64,000 nt of DNA from Neoechinorhynchus agilis (lineage: Eukaryota > Acanthocephala), in NCBI GenBank assembly GCA_051530055.1, contig CM121343.1, forward strand, positions 3,906,001 through 3,970,000, in the 5' to 3' direction. The notes beneath the pieces were generated by a model that ran no database searches, was not told where the DNA came from, and saw only the letters and a program-made list of their open reading frames with translations. Positions 23,901 through 35,367 of the stretch are shown here, one piece after another. Made by a program: the position numbers and the translations under genes. The stretch's first letter is position 1; every line of letters starts with the position of its first letter.

Positions 23901-25127
23901 GTTGATACTTGATGTCAAATCCATGCTGATTTGTGTGCTGCACTTCGAATCTTTTAATTCACTTTCCAAAATAGATGGATCGGCTAAGGTTGTAGAATCC
24001 AACTCATATCCATACGTAAATAGAAAGCGCTCGAAAAATTCAGTCATGTGTGTTAGGTTCGTTTCACCTCTTTGGTTCATAATACGTTCAACATATCGAA
24101 TAATGAGCATTCTTAACAAATCTTCGTTCCGTAATAACTGGAAATACTTTAAAAGATCGGAAAATTTACCACAAGCGACATCAAGCCAATCCTGAACAAT
24201 GCTGTCGATGAAGAAATCACGGATATCCTGTTCAGGATCGAAAAGACCTGAAATCAATAATTCATATCGCATTTTTGAGCTTAATTGTTTCAGCTTAACC
24301 CTTTTATGCAACCTTTTCAAAGCAGACAGTCGAACGTTTGGGCAGCAGTCATGAGCGGATAATTTGACTAGAACTTCGAGGGTTTCTTGTCTAATGCACA
24401 AAACATCAACAGCGGCGATACGTAAATCAGAAAATAAAGATCTCGTCGCAAGGTTCAACAAAGCATTGGTTACTTCATTATGCTTGAGACTACGTGACTG
24501 AAACGGTTTTATGGCTCGGCAGGCACATCGTTGTACGAATCTGCAGGTATCATTTAGCCGTTTCAAAAGTGCAGTCTGAAGGTGATCTAAATGTTTTAAT
24601 GGGAATCCTGTTGTGTCATTGAAGCAAGTAAATAAATGACTTATGAATTTACAGCATCTTGCCCGTACAAGTGGTCTATGATCGTTCAATCTTTCCGGTA
24701 AGCGACTAAGTAGATCGCAAATCAGTTTGTCTTTCCATTGAACACCAACACCGAAACCCTTACGAGCATTGTCAGCTACGTTCACATCACCATTAGTCGG
24801 ATCCATTGGAATGTTCTTTAGTTTACCAGATAAAATACATATTAATCCTTGCCAATAGGGTTCAATAAAAACTTGGAGGCGTTCATCACGAGTCCAGTCG
24901 AATGAAGATCCACCCTTTGTCGAAGGTGTACACATGGCAAGGGTCATATCAAAGTACTCCAAAAAGCAATCCTTCTTCTCCGCATAGTCAACAAGCGAGT
25001 CCTCAAAAAATCCCAACGTAAGCGAATAGTTCGACATTAGTTGCTCGGAATATCCCAAAGAGGTATCGTACTCGAGTTGAACTTCTGATTGAACAGCATT
25101 GAGAAAATCAGATAACTGCTTATGCAT
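20912..25127 (-). CDS. NCAPG: Condensin I subunit G (NCAPG / CAP-G)
   Basis: A large minus-strand gene in two long coding blocks. The first (25127 to about 22824; 760+ aa) is a HEAT-repeat protein: RPLVRARCCKFISHLF, KRLNDTCRFVQRCACRAI, NVRLSALKRLHKRVKL and LFDPEQDIRDFFIDSIVQ. These match the N-terminal HEAT repeats of condensin G (Cnd3). The second (22059-20912) begins after a good acceptor (TTCATTTCAG) and holds YDVRAISILGVIKLFQRNAM with HSKHLMAMLIMCYQ, matching the Cnd3 C-terminal domain. CAP-G, with CAP-D2 and CAP-H, regulates the SMC2/SMC4 ATPase in mitotic chromosome compaction. The 22060-22823 interval is treated as intron with an inverted-repeat element; its donor is unresolved (AAATCA|GTATAT gives the wrong phase), so a small exon may be missing. 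The ATG at 25127 is the first in frame. Confidence 0.85.
22226..22390. mobile_element. Inverted-repeat element in the NCAPG intron
   Basis: TGTATTTTGTTCGGCGA pairs with CCGAACAAAATATATTC, and ATTGATTTATTAATTCCC with GGGAATTATTAAATCAAT, leaving a loop of about 55 bp. The loop contains CTGAAGA (22297-22303), then a GTCCG...CGGAC stem and GAAAT (22321). Confidence 0.75.
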
Positions 25128-25614
25128 CTTAAATATCTTTTTGTGAATAACCTTGGGCAAGCATGGCGATTGCACAAAAGGTGAGAATTAGTTAAAAATT
25201 GATCAAATAGGGGATTTTTGAGCACAAAATGTTTGGTAGGAGTCGACAGTCAATCAGTTCACAATGGAGACATTGAACGCTGAACGGCCATTGGTTCATG
25301 GAACCATTTTGACAAACAAATTAATGTGCTTCTTCCGAACTTTAATTACAAATAAAATTATCAGTTTCAAAATAGTGACGTCATAGTTAATCATTTTTAG
25401 GCAGTATATCGAAAAGCGTGAATCGATGATGAACACTCGCGGTAGTCAAACGCCTAAAAATTAAATGAATTTATTAATTTCGATATTTTGAAAAATTGAT
25501 AAATTGTGCCTCCGAAAACATTCGGATTTAATAAATTCTTCTAATTTTTACGCCATAAATAAGAATTGTAAAGAAATTATTCATTATAGTTTCAGTTTCA
25601 ATTAGCGATGTTTC

Positions 25615-25765
25615 ATTATGAAATAGATTTATATTGAATTGTTTTTTCGGTCTTTTCATTGGCCTTCTTCAGTCAAACTGTAAATAAATCTAATCGTTAT
25701 TTACAATTGACTGAAGAATGCCAATGAAAAGACCGAAAAAATATCAATATAAATCTATTTCCTCA
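25615..25765. repeat. Inverted repeat 1 of 4
   Basis: AAATAGATTTATATTGAATT pairs with AATATCAATATAAATCTATT; the inner GGTCTTTTCATTGGC pairs with GCCAATGAAAAGACC. The minus-strand loop arm reads GACTGAAGAAGGCC followed by GACCGAAAA. Confidence 0.85.
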
Positions 25766-25774
25766 ATGGCGAAT

Positions 25775-25945
25775 TATTACACACTCGAGTTTTTGAAATC
25801 AATCTTGCGAATTTTCAAGGCCTCAGCCTCCCGCACACCCGAGTCAAGGCTACCAACTTTTTAGATGCTTGAGAAGGAGGCTGAGGCCTTGAAAATTCGC
25901 AAGATTGATTTCAAAAAATTCGAGTGTGTAACTATTCGCCATTGA
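25775..25945. repeat. Inverted repeat 2 of 4
   Basis: Arms of about 55 bp: TTTGAAATCAATCTTGCGAA continuing to AAGGCCTCAGCCTCC, and the mirror GGAGGCTGAGGCCTT to GCAAGATTGATTTCAAA. They are flanked by CACTCGAG and TCGAGTGTG. The loop is about 50 bp. The arms are nearly perfect. Confidence 0.9.
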
Positions 25946-26011
25946 GAATACACATCCACTCGAAGGATAAATCTATTTCTGAATCGCTAATTGAAACATA
26001 AACAAGAATCC

Positions 26012-26200
26012 TCTTGTGGCGATTCACACCCCGAGAATCAATTTTATTTTGAAATATTTCGTGATCCAAACCCACCTTTTCAAACATTGTCATTACTAGA
26101 AATTTTTCTTCGGAAATAATGACAATGTTTGAAAAGGTGGGTTTGGATCACGAAATATTACAAAATAAAACTGATTCTCGGGATGTGAATCGCCACACCT
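26012..26200. repeat. Inverted repeat 3 of 4
   Basis: GTGGCGATTCACACCCCGAG and TCTCGGGATGTGAATCGCCA form the outer arms. GTGATCCAAACCCACC through ATTGTCATT mirrors AATGACAATG through GGTGGGTTTGGATCAC. The arms are about 85 bp and the loop is about 15 bp. GAAATATTTCG is included. Confidence 0.9.
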
Positions 26201-26236
26201 GAATGTTATCATGAACGTTATAAACAAGAATGTAAA

Positions 26237-26432
26237 CTTTTGGTGAAAATGATCAACCGGTCATCACGTATTTGATTTCGATATTTCGAAGGAGGTAACC
26301 TCGCCGTATCGGTCATTGTTTCGCAAATGAAGTGACAAATTTGCGAAACAATGGCTGGTGGTGAGGCGAGATTACGTCCTTCGAAATATCAAAATCAAAT
26401 AAGTGATGACCGGTTGATTATTTTCACCTAAA
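26237..26432. repeat. Inverted repeat 4 of 4
   Basis: GGTGAAAATGATCAACCGGT and ACCGGTTGATTATTTTCACC form the ends. Inside lie GATATTTCGAAGGAGGTAAC on the left and TACGTCCTTCGAAATATC on the right, with CATTGTTTCGCAAAT and ATTTGCGAAACAATG around the loop. This carries the same internal signature as the elements at 13.5, 32.7 and 46.2 kb. Confidence 0.9.
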
Positions 26433-27895
26433 AACCCGAAGGATTTTCTCTGTCGGTGATAAACAAGAATAAATACAGCCAATCGCAAACTTGAAAAAGA
26501 AACACTAATTTTTTGCAAATAAATTGAGTATGTGAAACAAAACAGTGTCAAAAACCGTCAAATTGGCACAATAATCATTTCCTTTTCAGGATCTAAAACT
26601 CCATAATACTCTTATAGCTCTTGTATTTATACATGTAATTTAATTCTAGACTTTCCTTACGCAATTAGTAGTTAACGCCGGAAACATAGAAATCTAAGTG
26701 TAAATAATATCTAATTAAAGCAGTTAAGATCGACAAACCTCCATTCTCTGTCACCGTTACAGAACGCGTGATCGTCCTCTTAATGCCACGCGATATTAAT
26801 TCCATAACGAGGTCGTTGGATCGCGTTTGCTGAAAGTTTAATTGACTTTCTAAATTGGCAAGCGCTTCATTAGGGCAACACAATTCTCGTCTGATTAAGC
26901 CAGTTAATTTATTAATCTGATTTAATATCAGTCGCTTTTAATTTGGATTGGTTATACATACAAAAAACGAAAACGCCTACTTTTAAAATCTAAATCGCAC
27001 CTAATTTTTTTTTGTTTAAAAAAATAATTTTGGAAATCAGTTGTTGCATCGTTCCGAATCGATAGTGTTGTTTTAAATAAACACCCACTTGACGCAGATA
27101 CGTAGTATATCGCCAAGATCCTAACGAATACACCGGATATTAGAAAGACGATTAAAGCGTACATAATCGAGATACTGAGACCATAATTATTTTCTGAAAG
27201 AGAACCAATCCAGCTTTGGCGTAAATTAGTTCCTGATTAACAAACCATAAGATCCTTTCAAGCGAATGTATGAGTGCGTGTGCAATCATATATATTCAAC
27301 TATATAATCGGTTCAGCTTATCAATTCTTCTCTCATGCAAGAGAAATCCATAAATATATTCATTACCTTTTTGACTTTTAATTGACGTTTTTTTTTATGA
27401 AATTTTTTTAACATGCACTCTTTTGAAAATCATTTTCGCACCCAAAAACATTCGTAAATATAATCTTCCTTTGGCGTTTCCATTTATTTTCTGCGTAGTT
27501 GTTATAGTTACGCGACGACATATCCCATTGCATTTATTTATAATGGCCTAAGTAACCAATCAGAAACGGAAAAGAATTCTAAGGTATCATTGTGGATCAT
27601 TAATGCGCCTGTATTCACTAAGTATTTCTTAGTTACTTAAATGCAGACATTTCTACTCACAAGATCTCCAACGCTGTTAGTGCAAAAAGGATAGCATAGC
27701 GTATAAGTTTTCCGTTTTAACGGTAGTCACTTCTGAATTATAGCTGATTGTTCGTTACATTTAAGAGGGAAAGTCAAGTGTAAACGATTAAAACTTGTGC
27801 TGATTAAAGACAGAACGTGCGAGTTGCAAAAAGCAACCACTGAAAGACCACTTTGCGCATTCTAACCTCTTCCAGAAATTGTAGACTACTATTGA

Positions 27896-28609
27896 ATGAA
27901 GACGTTCATGGTTCAAGAGATGCTCAATGTCACTAGTACTGACATGGAAGGAATTAGTGTACTTGAGGAAAAGACTTGTCGGATTAAGGAAATTAAATAT
28001 GACGAAAAGAATATAAATAAAGAAACAGAAATTAGACAAAATTTGAAAAGTACAAACAATGAAGTCATCGACGATCAAAGTAAAAAAACAAGAAGAAGTA
28101 GAACAACTTTTAATAATCACCAATTAAATGCGCTGGAACAAGCTTTTGCAAAAACACAGTATCCCGACGTTTATTTCCGCGAGCATTTGGCTCGGGAGTT
28201 GACGCTGAGTGAATCGAGAATTCAGGTTTTTTGTTTCTGAAATGATCGTGCCATTAAATCTTCTCCCTGGATTTGTTAGGTCTGGTTTCAAAACCGAAGA
28301 GCAAAACTGCGAAAATTCGAAAGCAAGCATGCAATCTACAACGGGCATCTATTGCCCCATGTTCTAACTCAACTAAATTGTGCTGGTCAAAATTTAATTA
28401 TGAACTCTCAATCACCTTTTCAAAGAAATGGCAATAATCAAATATTCCATTCTATCGATTGGACCACAACACAATCCGAACCGCAAACAACTTCAATTCA
28501 ACAAATTCAAATTGGATCGCAAGCACAAGTCATGGCCAACATCCATCCACTTATCTTGGCGGCTGTAAGCTCCCTTGCAGAACAAAAAAAGGAGTCGTTT
28601 AATCTTTAA
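27896..28609 (+). CDS. Paired-like (PRD-class, Q50) homeobox transcription factor
   Basis: Two exons (27896-28225 and 28280-28609) with a 54-bp intron encode 219 aa. The homeodomain occupies about residues 65-124: [39 protein letters not shown], then, after the intron, [16 protein letters not shown]. Gln50 and the YPD(V/A)..RE motif place it in the PRD-like group. The intron between homeodomain residues 46 and 47 is the classical position in this class. Subfamily is open; HALEQ/YPDVY resembles UNC-42 and Prrx-type proteins. It has no paired domain and no clear octapeptide or OAR motif. Such factors bind TAAT palindromes and typically specify neurons or mesoderm. A 62-bp satellite starts about 190 bp after the stop. 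Confidence 0.9.
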
Positions 28610-28804
28610 ATGACACAAAATGTGCAATCGGCTGTATCTATAATGAATTGTATATAAATTAATTGTTGTTCAGCAAGACAAAGTTAAATAATTTTACATT
28701 AACTCTTTAATTTTTAATCATCGCACTAGAAATTAAAAATTAATTTTCCTGAAAAAAGAAGAGCAATTTTGTAGATGAATAAATAAGCGAACAGCGCGTG
28801 TGCG

Positions 28805-29880
28805 TCAAAATATTTTAATATTTATTCACAATTTTTAAGATACACAATAGGACTTTTACACTATCTCGGATCTTCTTCAGCGATTTTTCACAATTTTTAA
28901 GATACACAATAGGACTTTTGCACTATCTCGGATCTTCTTCAGCGATTTTTCACAATTTTTAAGATACACAATAGGACTTTTACACTATCTTGGATCTTCT
29001 TTAGCGATTTTTCACAATTTTTAAGATAAACATTAGGACTTTTGCACTATCTCGGATCTTATTTAGCGATTTTTCACAATTTTTAAGATACACAATAGGA
29101 CTTTTGCACTATCTCGGATCTTCTTCAGCGATTTTTCACAATTTTTAAGCTACACAATAGGACTTTTGCACTATCTCGGATCTTCTTCAGCGATTTTTCA
29201 CAATTTTTAAGATACGCAATAGGACTTTTACACTATCTCGGATCTTCTTCAGCGATTTTTCACAATTTTTAAGATACGCAATAGGACTTTTACACTATCT
29301 CGGATATTCTTCAGCGATTTTTCACAATTTTTAAGATACACAATGGGACTTTTGCACTATCTCGGATCTTCTTCAGCGATTTTTCACAATTTTTAAGCTA
29401 CACAATAGGACTTTTACACTATCTCGGATCTTCTTCAGCGATTTTTCACAATTTTTAAGATACACAATAGGACTTTTACACTATCTCGGATCTTCTTCAG
29501 CGATTTTTCACAATTTTTAAGATACACAATGGGACTTTTACACTATCTCGGATATTCTTCAGCGATTTTTCACAATTTTTAAGATACACAATGGGACTTT
29601 TGCACTATCTCGGATCTTATTTAGCGATTTTTCACAATTTTTAAGATACACAATAGGACTTTTGCACTATCTCGGATCTTCTTCAGCGATTTTTCACAAT
29701 TTTTAAGAAACACAATAGGACTTTTACACTATCTCGGATCTTATTTAGCGATTTTTCACAATTTTTAAGATACACAATGGGACTTTTACACTATCTCGGA
29801 TCTTCTTCAGCGATTTTTCACAATTTTTAAGATACACAATAGGACTTTTGCACTATCTCAGATCTTCTTCAGCGATTGTT
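28805..29880. repeat. Tandem array, 62-bp unit, about 17 copies
   Basis: CAGCGATTTTTCACAATTTT recurs every 62 bp (for example at 28881 and 28943). The unit also holds ACACAATAGGACTTTT and CTATCTCGGATCTTCTT. Variants (TATTTAGCG for CTTCAGCG, GGGACT for AGGACT) are shared between scattered units, a sign of exchange within the array. Read on the minus strand each unit contains CGCTGAAGAAGATCCGAG, the CTGAAGAAG word also found in several inverted-repeat elements. Confidence 0.95.
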
Positions 29881-30672
29881 AAAGTGTTTGATTCGCGTAT
29901 GTGCCGCAATCCTTTATGCGCATTCGTATTGGTCCAGACTTTCGGAGGCTTAATAAAGGCGAAAATATTTTTGCGCATTTCAATCAATAAAGGTCAAACT
30001 TGAAATTTGCAATAATTATGAGATGAACCATTACTTGAGTGTTAATAACGTTGATTTTATTTTCAATATAAGTTCCACGCAAACAATTCTGAAGAAGGTC
30101 AGCAGGCCGAAAATTCAAGTTGATGAATTACAATCTTTCTTCGCCAAGTCCTACAATTTTCTTTTCATTTGTATTCAAATTTGCACCCAAATCATTACAG
30201 TAAAAGTAATTATTTTACCTTATAAGAAGCTGTCCTTTTTTTAAGATTAATTTTATTTTTTTCTTAAGCAATTGATCGACAACATTTATGTAGTCAGCGT
30301 TTCCAAGCCAAAATTGTATTGGCTCCTTTGTAATGCAATAGAAAGTATTTAGTGCTCTTAGGCAACCATAAAAAAATTTGGTGCCATATTTCAACAGTAT
30401 TTACACACTGATAGAAACAAGCCCAACACACAAGCAACCAATCAGTTCTCAACGACAGACATAATAAATTGTGCACGATAGAATAGCCTCTCTTATCAAT
30501 GATTGCTGTACAAACTTATCTTAGCATTTAAAAATAGAGAACACAAGTCTCAAAAAATAAATACTGATTTCATTTTTTGGATTTTATTTCTTAGATTCAT
30601 CTGTTTAAGGTCGTACTAAAAGCAAAAAATCCCATCCGAGCCCTTACACAAAACATAAAAATAAGTATAATT
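29881..30672. other. Intergenic DNA
   Basis: No gene, repeat or motif recognised; AT-rich, between the 62-bp array and the 3' end of POLR3E. Confidence 0.45.
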
Positions 30673-32544
30673 TTAGATCAGATCAATTGACGGATCATCA
30701 AGAAAAAACCAAATGTGCTTCTTGTCTGTAGAGTACTTTGATTTACAATACATTTTTAAAAAGTTCTTCAGCTCAGTGTCCCGAAACGAGGTATTAATAG
30801 TTCGTGCACGTGAACGGAAATCCGCGAACATAAATTTATAGTCCGATATTAGGCAGTTACACAAGCAATCTTTTAAAATATTTTCGGTATCACTTTTATT
30901 GAGAGTACCTTGAATCGTCTTCATGTAAATAATGTCCGACCGAAACTTAGTCGGCCACCGTTTATTGATGGCAATGAACTTCAAAGATTCCAAGCACGAT
31001 GTCCACTCACCGTCGGATAAGTTAGGCTTAACATCAGTGCCGAGATTTACAATATCAATGTTGAGCTGCAATCTTATTTCACTTAATTTAAACCAAAGGC
31101 GATCTAAAAAGTGTCGTTTGATAAAAGAAACAGCACCATTAAGCTTAGATATAGAGTCGTTGTTGAATGATATGGACAAACTATTATTTGCGTCGTTCGT
31201 TACATCAGCTACGTCGTCCAGTTGTATCGATGGCTTAAGCTTCTTTAACAATTTGGCAGGAGTTAGGTTAAGTTTTCGAACGAGATTATCACGACGTTCT
31301 TGCCATACTTTATTTTGCAGATCGTAAAAACTGGGAAACTCTTGTGAAAACTTTGAGCACCTGTCAGTCTGCGAGCATGTACGGTTTACTGCGAATTGAA
31401 GTTTATCGATTAGATTACCAAGAATCGGACAAGCAGCCATCACAATGTCTTCAACATTGCAATTTGAAAGTCTAGATATCTTGAGGAGGTCAGCCATTCC
31501 TCCGAAGGCATAGAGAGAGAAAAACAATAAATCGCGTGCTAAATCCGGGCAAGAGTGTGGACGATCACGTGTGGAACCTTGGATGGCATATTTAGATAGG
31601 AACATGTCGTTCCTCAACAGGAGACCATTTTCTGAAAAATGGACTAAAACATCATTTCGTTCGACCATTAAACCGCGTTCAATTAGAGTGACGTAAAACT
31701 CGGCGAAACATATCAAGCTCGACCGTTTATCATCAACAGATTCAAAAAAGAAACCACTGAATCAGTTGTGCTGTAAAAACCATATTAATCTCAGCGGCAA
31801 TAGCGTCTGAGTCACGTTCGTGAGATCCAGCGTCCTCTGGTGGTTGGCTCCAGTCCTTGAAAATAACTATATCTTGTTGTTTAAAAGACTCTTTGTTTGC
31901 ATAGTAGGCAACGTCTAAAAAAGATGAACCATCCCTATGCTGACAAAAGTCGCTTATTCCGCTTTCGGATTCAGCCATCTCATTCGTGAACCGTTTTCGT
32001 GTTATTAGTTCGGCTTCCCCGCCTTCTTTTTCGTTAGTGGTAGCATCCTGTACTTCATCTAAGGCGTCCAGATATCCGAGTTTGGACCTCATACGCAGGA
32101 CTTTCCTAACTGGACGAACCATCCAACACCCATCAAAATGGGCAGCGACCACGTTGAAATGGTCATCTCTAGGATCCATGCATGAGGTAGCAGCTTCACA
32201 TGCTGCGAATGTTCTTTGGTTACTTATCAGTGTAGATTTTGTGTGTGTGTGTGTGAAATAGCCCGTTAAAATCGACACTTAGGCTCTATATCGGTTTGAT
32301 CATAACCAGTTTGCATCGATAATTGTTGGCAGCGGGCTTGTGAATACAAATCAGGGTTCGTTTCAGAAAGGGAAAATATTTCAACCAGGAGTTGTAGTGA
32401 ATCCATTCTAGCACCACGTATAAACTGTCTTTGGATACCAATAGATAATGGATACTCAAATAAACAGACTAAGGTGTCGTCCATGCAGCAAGCAGACAGG
32501 TCATATTCGGCAATCACTTCGTCATCTTCGTCAGAATCTACCAT
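30673..32544 (-). CDS. POLR3E: RNA polymerase III subunit RPC5 (POLR3E)
   Basis: The start ATG at 32544 gives MVDSDEDDEVIAEYDLSACC then LVCLFEYPL, the RPC5 N-terminal dimerisation segment. An intron (32278-32223, 56 bp) joins it in frame to NQRTFAACEAATSCMDPRDD, HFNVVAAHFDGCWMVRP, VRKVLRMRSKLGYLDALDE and VAYYANKESFKQQDIVIFKD, all typical of RPC5. The C-terminal block resembles the winged-helix part (FYVTLIERGLMVERNDVLVH). RPC5 pairs with RPC4 in the TFIIF-like subcomplex of Pol III. A single-base problem lies at 31747-31752: with the six-A run as given the frame stops (WFLF*), while five A would read straight through WFLFESVDDKRSSLICFAEF into the next block. I read this as a homopolymer error or recent mutation. 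The gene is otherwise intact. Confidence 0.85.
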
Positions 32545-32619
32545 TGATATTTCTCTAAAATAAACTCGTATGGTTATAGGGATGAAACCAAGCGCATTGT
32601 TGATCCGAAACAAAGGATA

Positions 32620-34080
32620 TCCTCATGAGAAAATCCCTCGGGATGATGGAGTTGGAGGTGTGGTAATATCGTCCGGATAAAAGGTATTTTATTGATGATA
32701 TTTCGAAAAAGGAAGCTTCGCCTCATTAGTCATTGTAAATTAATCTAATCCGGACGAGACGAAGCTTCCTCTTTCGAAATATCCTCAACAAAATACCTTT
32801 TATCCGGGGGGAATATCATCGCCACAAACCCATGAGCAGTTCAAGGACTTAGAGCTCCACGTTTTTATCGAAACTGCCGTCACTTTCTCTGTAAAGAATT
32901 TCAGCCCTGCCTAGTAAACAAAAAGTTCAACTCATTTAAGGATAAATAACGACATAAATAGAAATCCTTCGGGATGATGGAGTTGAAGATGCAGTAATCA
33001 TATGAAAACCAATGATTGAACCGTTCAAGGATTTAGAGCTCCACTTCCTTATCAATGCCGTCACTTTCTCTGTAAGAATTTCAGCCCTGCCTAGTAAACA
33101 AAAAGTTCAACTCATTTAAAAAAAACATAATAAATCCTTCGAATGGATTGAAGATGCATAATCATATGAAAACCAATGATTGAACCGTTCAAGGATTTAG
33201 AGCTCCACTTCCTTATCGAAAATGCCGTCACTTTCTCTGTAAAGAATTTCAGCCCTGCCTAGTAAACAAAAAGTTCAACTCATTTAAGGATAAATAACGA
33301 CATAAATAGAAATCCTTCGGGATGATGGAATTGAAGATGCAGTAATCATATGAAAACCAATGATTGAACCGTTCAAGGATTTAGAGCTCCACTTCCTTAT
33401 CGAAAATGCCGTCACTTTCTCTGTAAAGAATTTCAGCCCTGCCTAGTAAACAAAAAGTTCAACTCATTTAAGGATAAATAACGACATAAATAGAAATCCT
33501 TCGGGATGATGGAATTGAAGATGCAGTAATCATATGAAAACCAATGATTGAACCGTTCAAGGATTTAGAGCTCCACTTCCTTATCGAAAATGCCGTCACT
33601 TTCTCTGTAAAGAATTTCAGCCCTGCCTAGTAAACAAAAAGTTCAACTCATTTAAGGATAAATAACGACATAAATAGAAATCCTTCGGGATGATGGAATT
33701 GAAGATGCAGTAATCATATGAAAACCAATGATTGAACCGTTCAAGGATTTAGAGCTCCACTTCCTTATCGAAAATGCCGTCACTTTCTCTGTAACGAATT
33801 TCAGCCCTGCCTAGTAAACAAAAAGTTCAACTCATTTAAGGATAAATAACGACATAAATAGAAATCCTTCGGGATGATGGAATTGAAGATGCAGTAATCA
33901 TATGAAAACCAATGATTGAACCGTTCAAGGATTTAGAGCTCCACGTTTTTATCGAAAATGCCGTCACTTTCTCTGTAAAGAATTTCAGCCCTGCCTAGTA
34001 AACAAAAAGTTCAACTCATTTAAGGATAAATGAGGACATAAATAAAAATCCTTCGGGATGATGGAATTGGAGGTGTGACG
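32620..34080. repeat. Tandem array, 184-bp unit, about 7 copies, with an inserted inverted repeat
   Basis: GAAATCCTTCGGGATGATGG recurs at 32961, a degenerate copy near 33130, then 33309, 33493, 33677, 33861 and 34045, a period of 184. Other landmarks are GTTCAAGGATTTAGAGCTCC and TTTCAGCCCTGCCTAG. The unit starting at 32961 is shorter and degraded. The array begins about 80 bp upstream of the POLR3E ATG, so that gene's promoter must overlap it. Confidence 0.95.
32645..32833. mobile_element. Inverted-repeat (MITE-like) element at the array edge
   Basis: GTGGTAATATCGTCCGGATA at the left mirrors TATCCGGGGGGAATATCATC at the right. AAAGGTATTTTATTGATGAT pairs with CTCAACAAAATACCTTTT, and ATTTCGAAAAAGGAAGCTTC with GAAGCTTCCTCTTTCGAAAT. 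The loop is about 40 bp. It carries the family internal signature. Confidence 0.9.
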
Positions 34081-34474
34081 GTGGCGATATCGATCAGATG
34101 AACGACCCCGAACAACAAACGTACTCAGATACATGAATAATGCGAGCGATAATGACTACGGGCTAAGATTGTGTAGGTGGATAAATACAATAACTGGAGC
34201 ATTGTTAAGCCTTTCTTCCAGGTGAGTGATGATCGTGGCCCTGGCGGTGTTTCTTCGAAATCATCGTTCAATGACAAAGTAACGTGTTTTTTTGAACATG
34301 AAGTATTTGTTTTTTCGATCAAACAATGGGTTATAGCGAGGCAGATAAACACTAAGGATTGAATGTGGGTATTGGACTTATATTCGTTTGACTCATTGCA
34401 TCTATTTTTCTGCAGAAATTCGTTAGTGCTGACGTAACTCAAAAAGTGTAAGCATTTAGATCCGAATTGGATTA
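34081..34474. other. Intergenic DNA
   Basis: Two open frames (34125-34442 minus and 34177-34362 plus) overlap antisense and show no known motif. No gene is called. Confidence 0.4.
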
Positions 34475-34800
34475 TTTTATTATTTATTTATTATCAAAGG
34501 CCACATACACTCATTGGTCTTGTGACATCTTCTTTGATAGCTTCGGCTATATTCCTTTTTGAGCCTTTCGGCTAGCTTGCACACAACGGAAGCGCTTAGC
34601 CGCACACAACCGTGGAACCCAGCGACCGGTGGTGTTGAAACAGCGACATATCAAGCGCATTATGAACGCGCGCATCACACGGCCACTGGGCCCGAATTGG
34701 ATAAAAGTCCATTGTACCCCACCGCAGCGTATGGAGCAGACCCTGTTTTTACTTTCAAAGCGGCGCACATCACTTAGGATATTCTGAAAATCAATATCGA
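34475..34800 (-). mobile_element. Possible tRNA-derived SINE
   Basis: On the minus strand GTGGCCGTGTGATGCGCG resembles a Pol III A box region and, about 50 bp on, GGTCGCTGGGTTCCACGG resembles a B box. The tail ends TGGCCTTTGATAATAAATAA with (TAAA)n-like repeats, as SINE and LINE tails do. It is GC-richer than its surroundings. There is only one copy in the window, so the call is tentative. Confidence 0.4.
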
Positions 34801-35367
34801 TGACACTTGATCACCTTTAATCTTGAATTATCGTTAGTCTATCGCTCGTAAGCTCTAACTTTGCGGACGGTGGTAATTGCACGTTTTGTACTTTAACAAA
34901 TAAAATTTAATGGGTTTAAAAAGAATTCTTAAACCAATAATGACGTTAGATAGATCACATCCGTAGACTTGCAATGCTACCACCGATAAAGTAAAATCCG
35001 ATGACGGTATAGCAAAAAATCCCATTCATAAGACCAGTTTCGAAGTACCTAACGAAAATCCGATTCAGTGTGCTTTAAATTTTTGATATTCCTTAGGTTT
35101 TTCACGAAAAAACACGCTTTATACCATTTAATGCGTTTTATATTGCTTCGATAAGATGAACATTGCGATCAATCATACCAAAAAAATCATAAATATTGAA
35201 TGGTGGATTCCTTTATTATTGTGAAATATTTCGAAAGAGGGAACCTCAAACTTACAAGCAATGAAATAAAAGAATCTTGAACCGGGATTATGCTCACCGC
35301 CATCCAAATTGCGATCAATATAATCTCGTAAAATATAACTTGATTTTCATGCTTCGATGTCGCTACT
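34801..35367. other. Intergenic DNA with LINE tail and an inverted-repeat element
   Basis: 34866-34910 repeats the putative LINE 3' end seen at 15640 (GCGGACGGTGGTAATTGCAC then GTTTTGTACTTTAACAAATA). The element at 35196-35312 follows. The rest is unassigned. Confidence 0.5.
35196..35312. mobile_element. Inverted-repeat (MITE-like) element, short copy
   Basis: AATATTGAATGGTGGATTCC and, mirrored, AATCTTGAACCGGGATTATG with CTCACCGCCATCC. The interior carries TGAAATATTTCGAAAGAGGG then AACCTC. The sequence is close to the ends of the element at 46203-46853 and to 59935-59990. Confidence 0.65.

Larger units (their letters stand above)
25176..27895. other. Intergenic DNA between NCAPG and the homeobox gene
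   Basis: Besides the four inverted repeats at 25.6-26.4 kb, no gene is seen. The frames at 26665-26883 and 26952-27164 (minus) show no known motif. The 1.4 kb before the homeobox gene is AT-rich and presumably holds its promoter. Confidence 0.45.
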
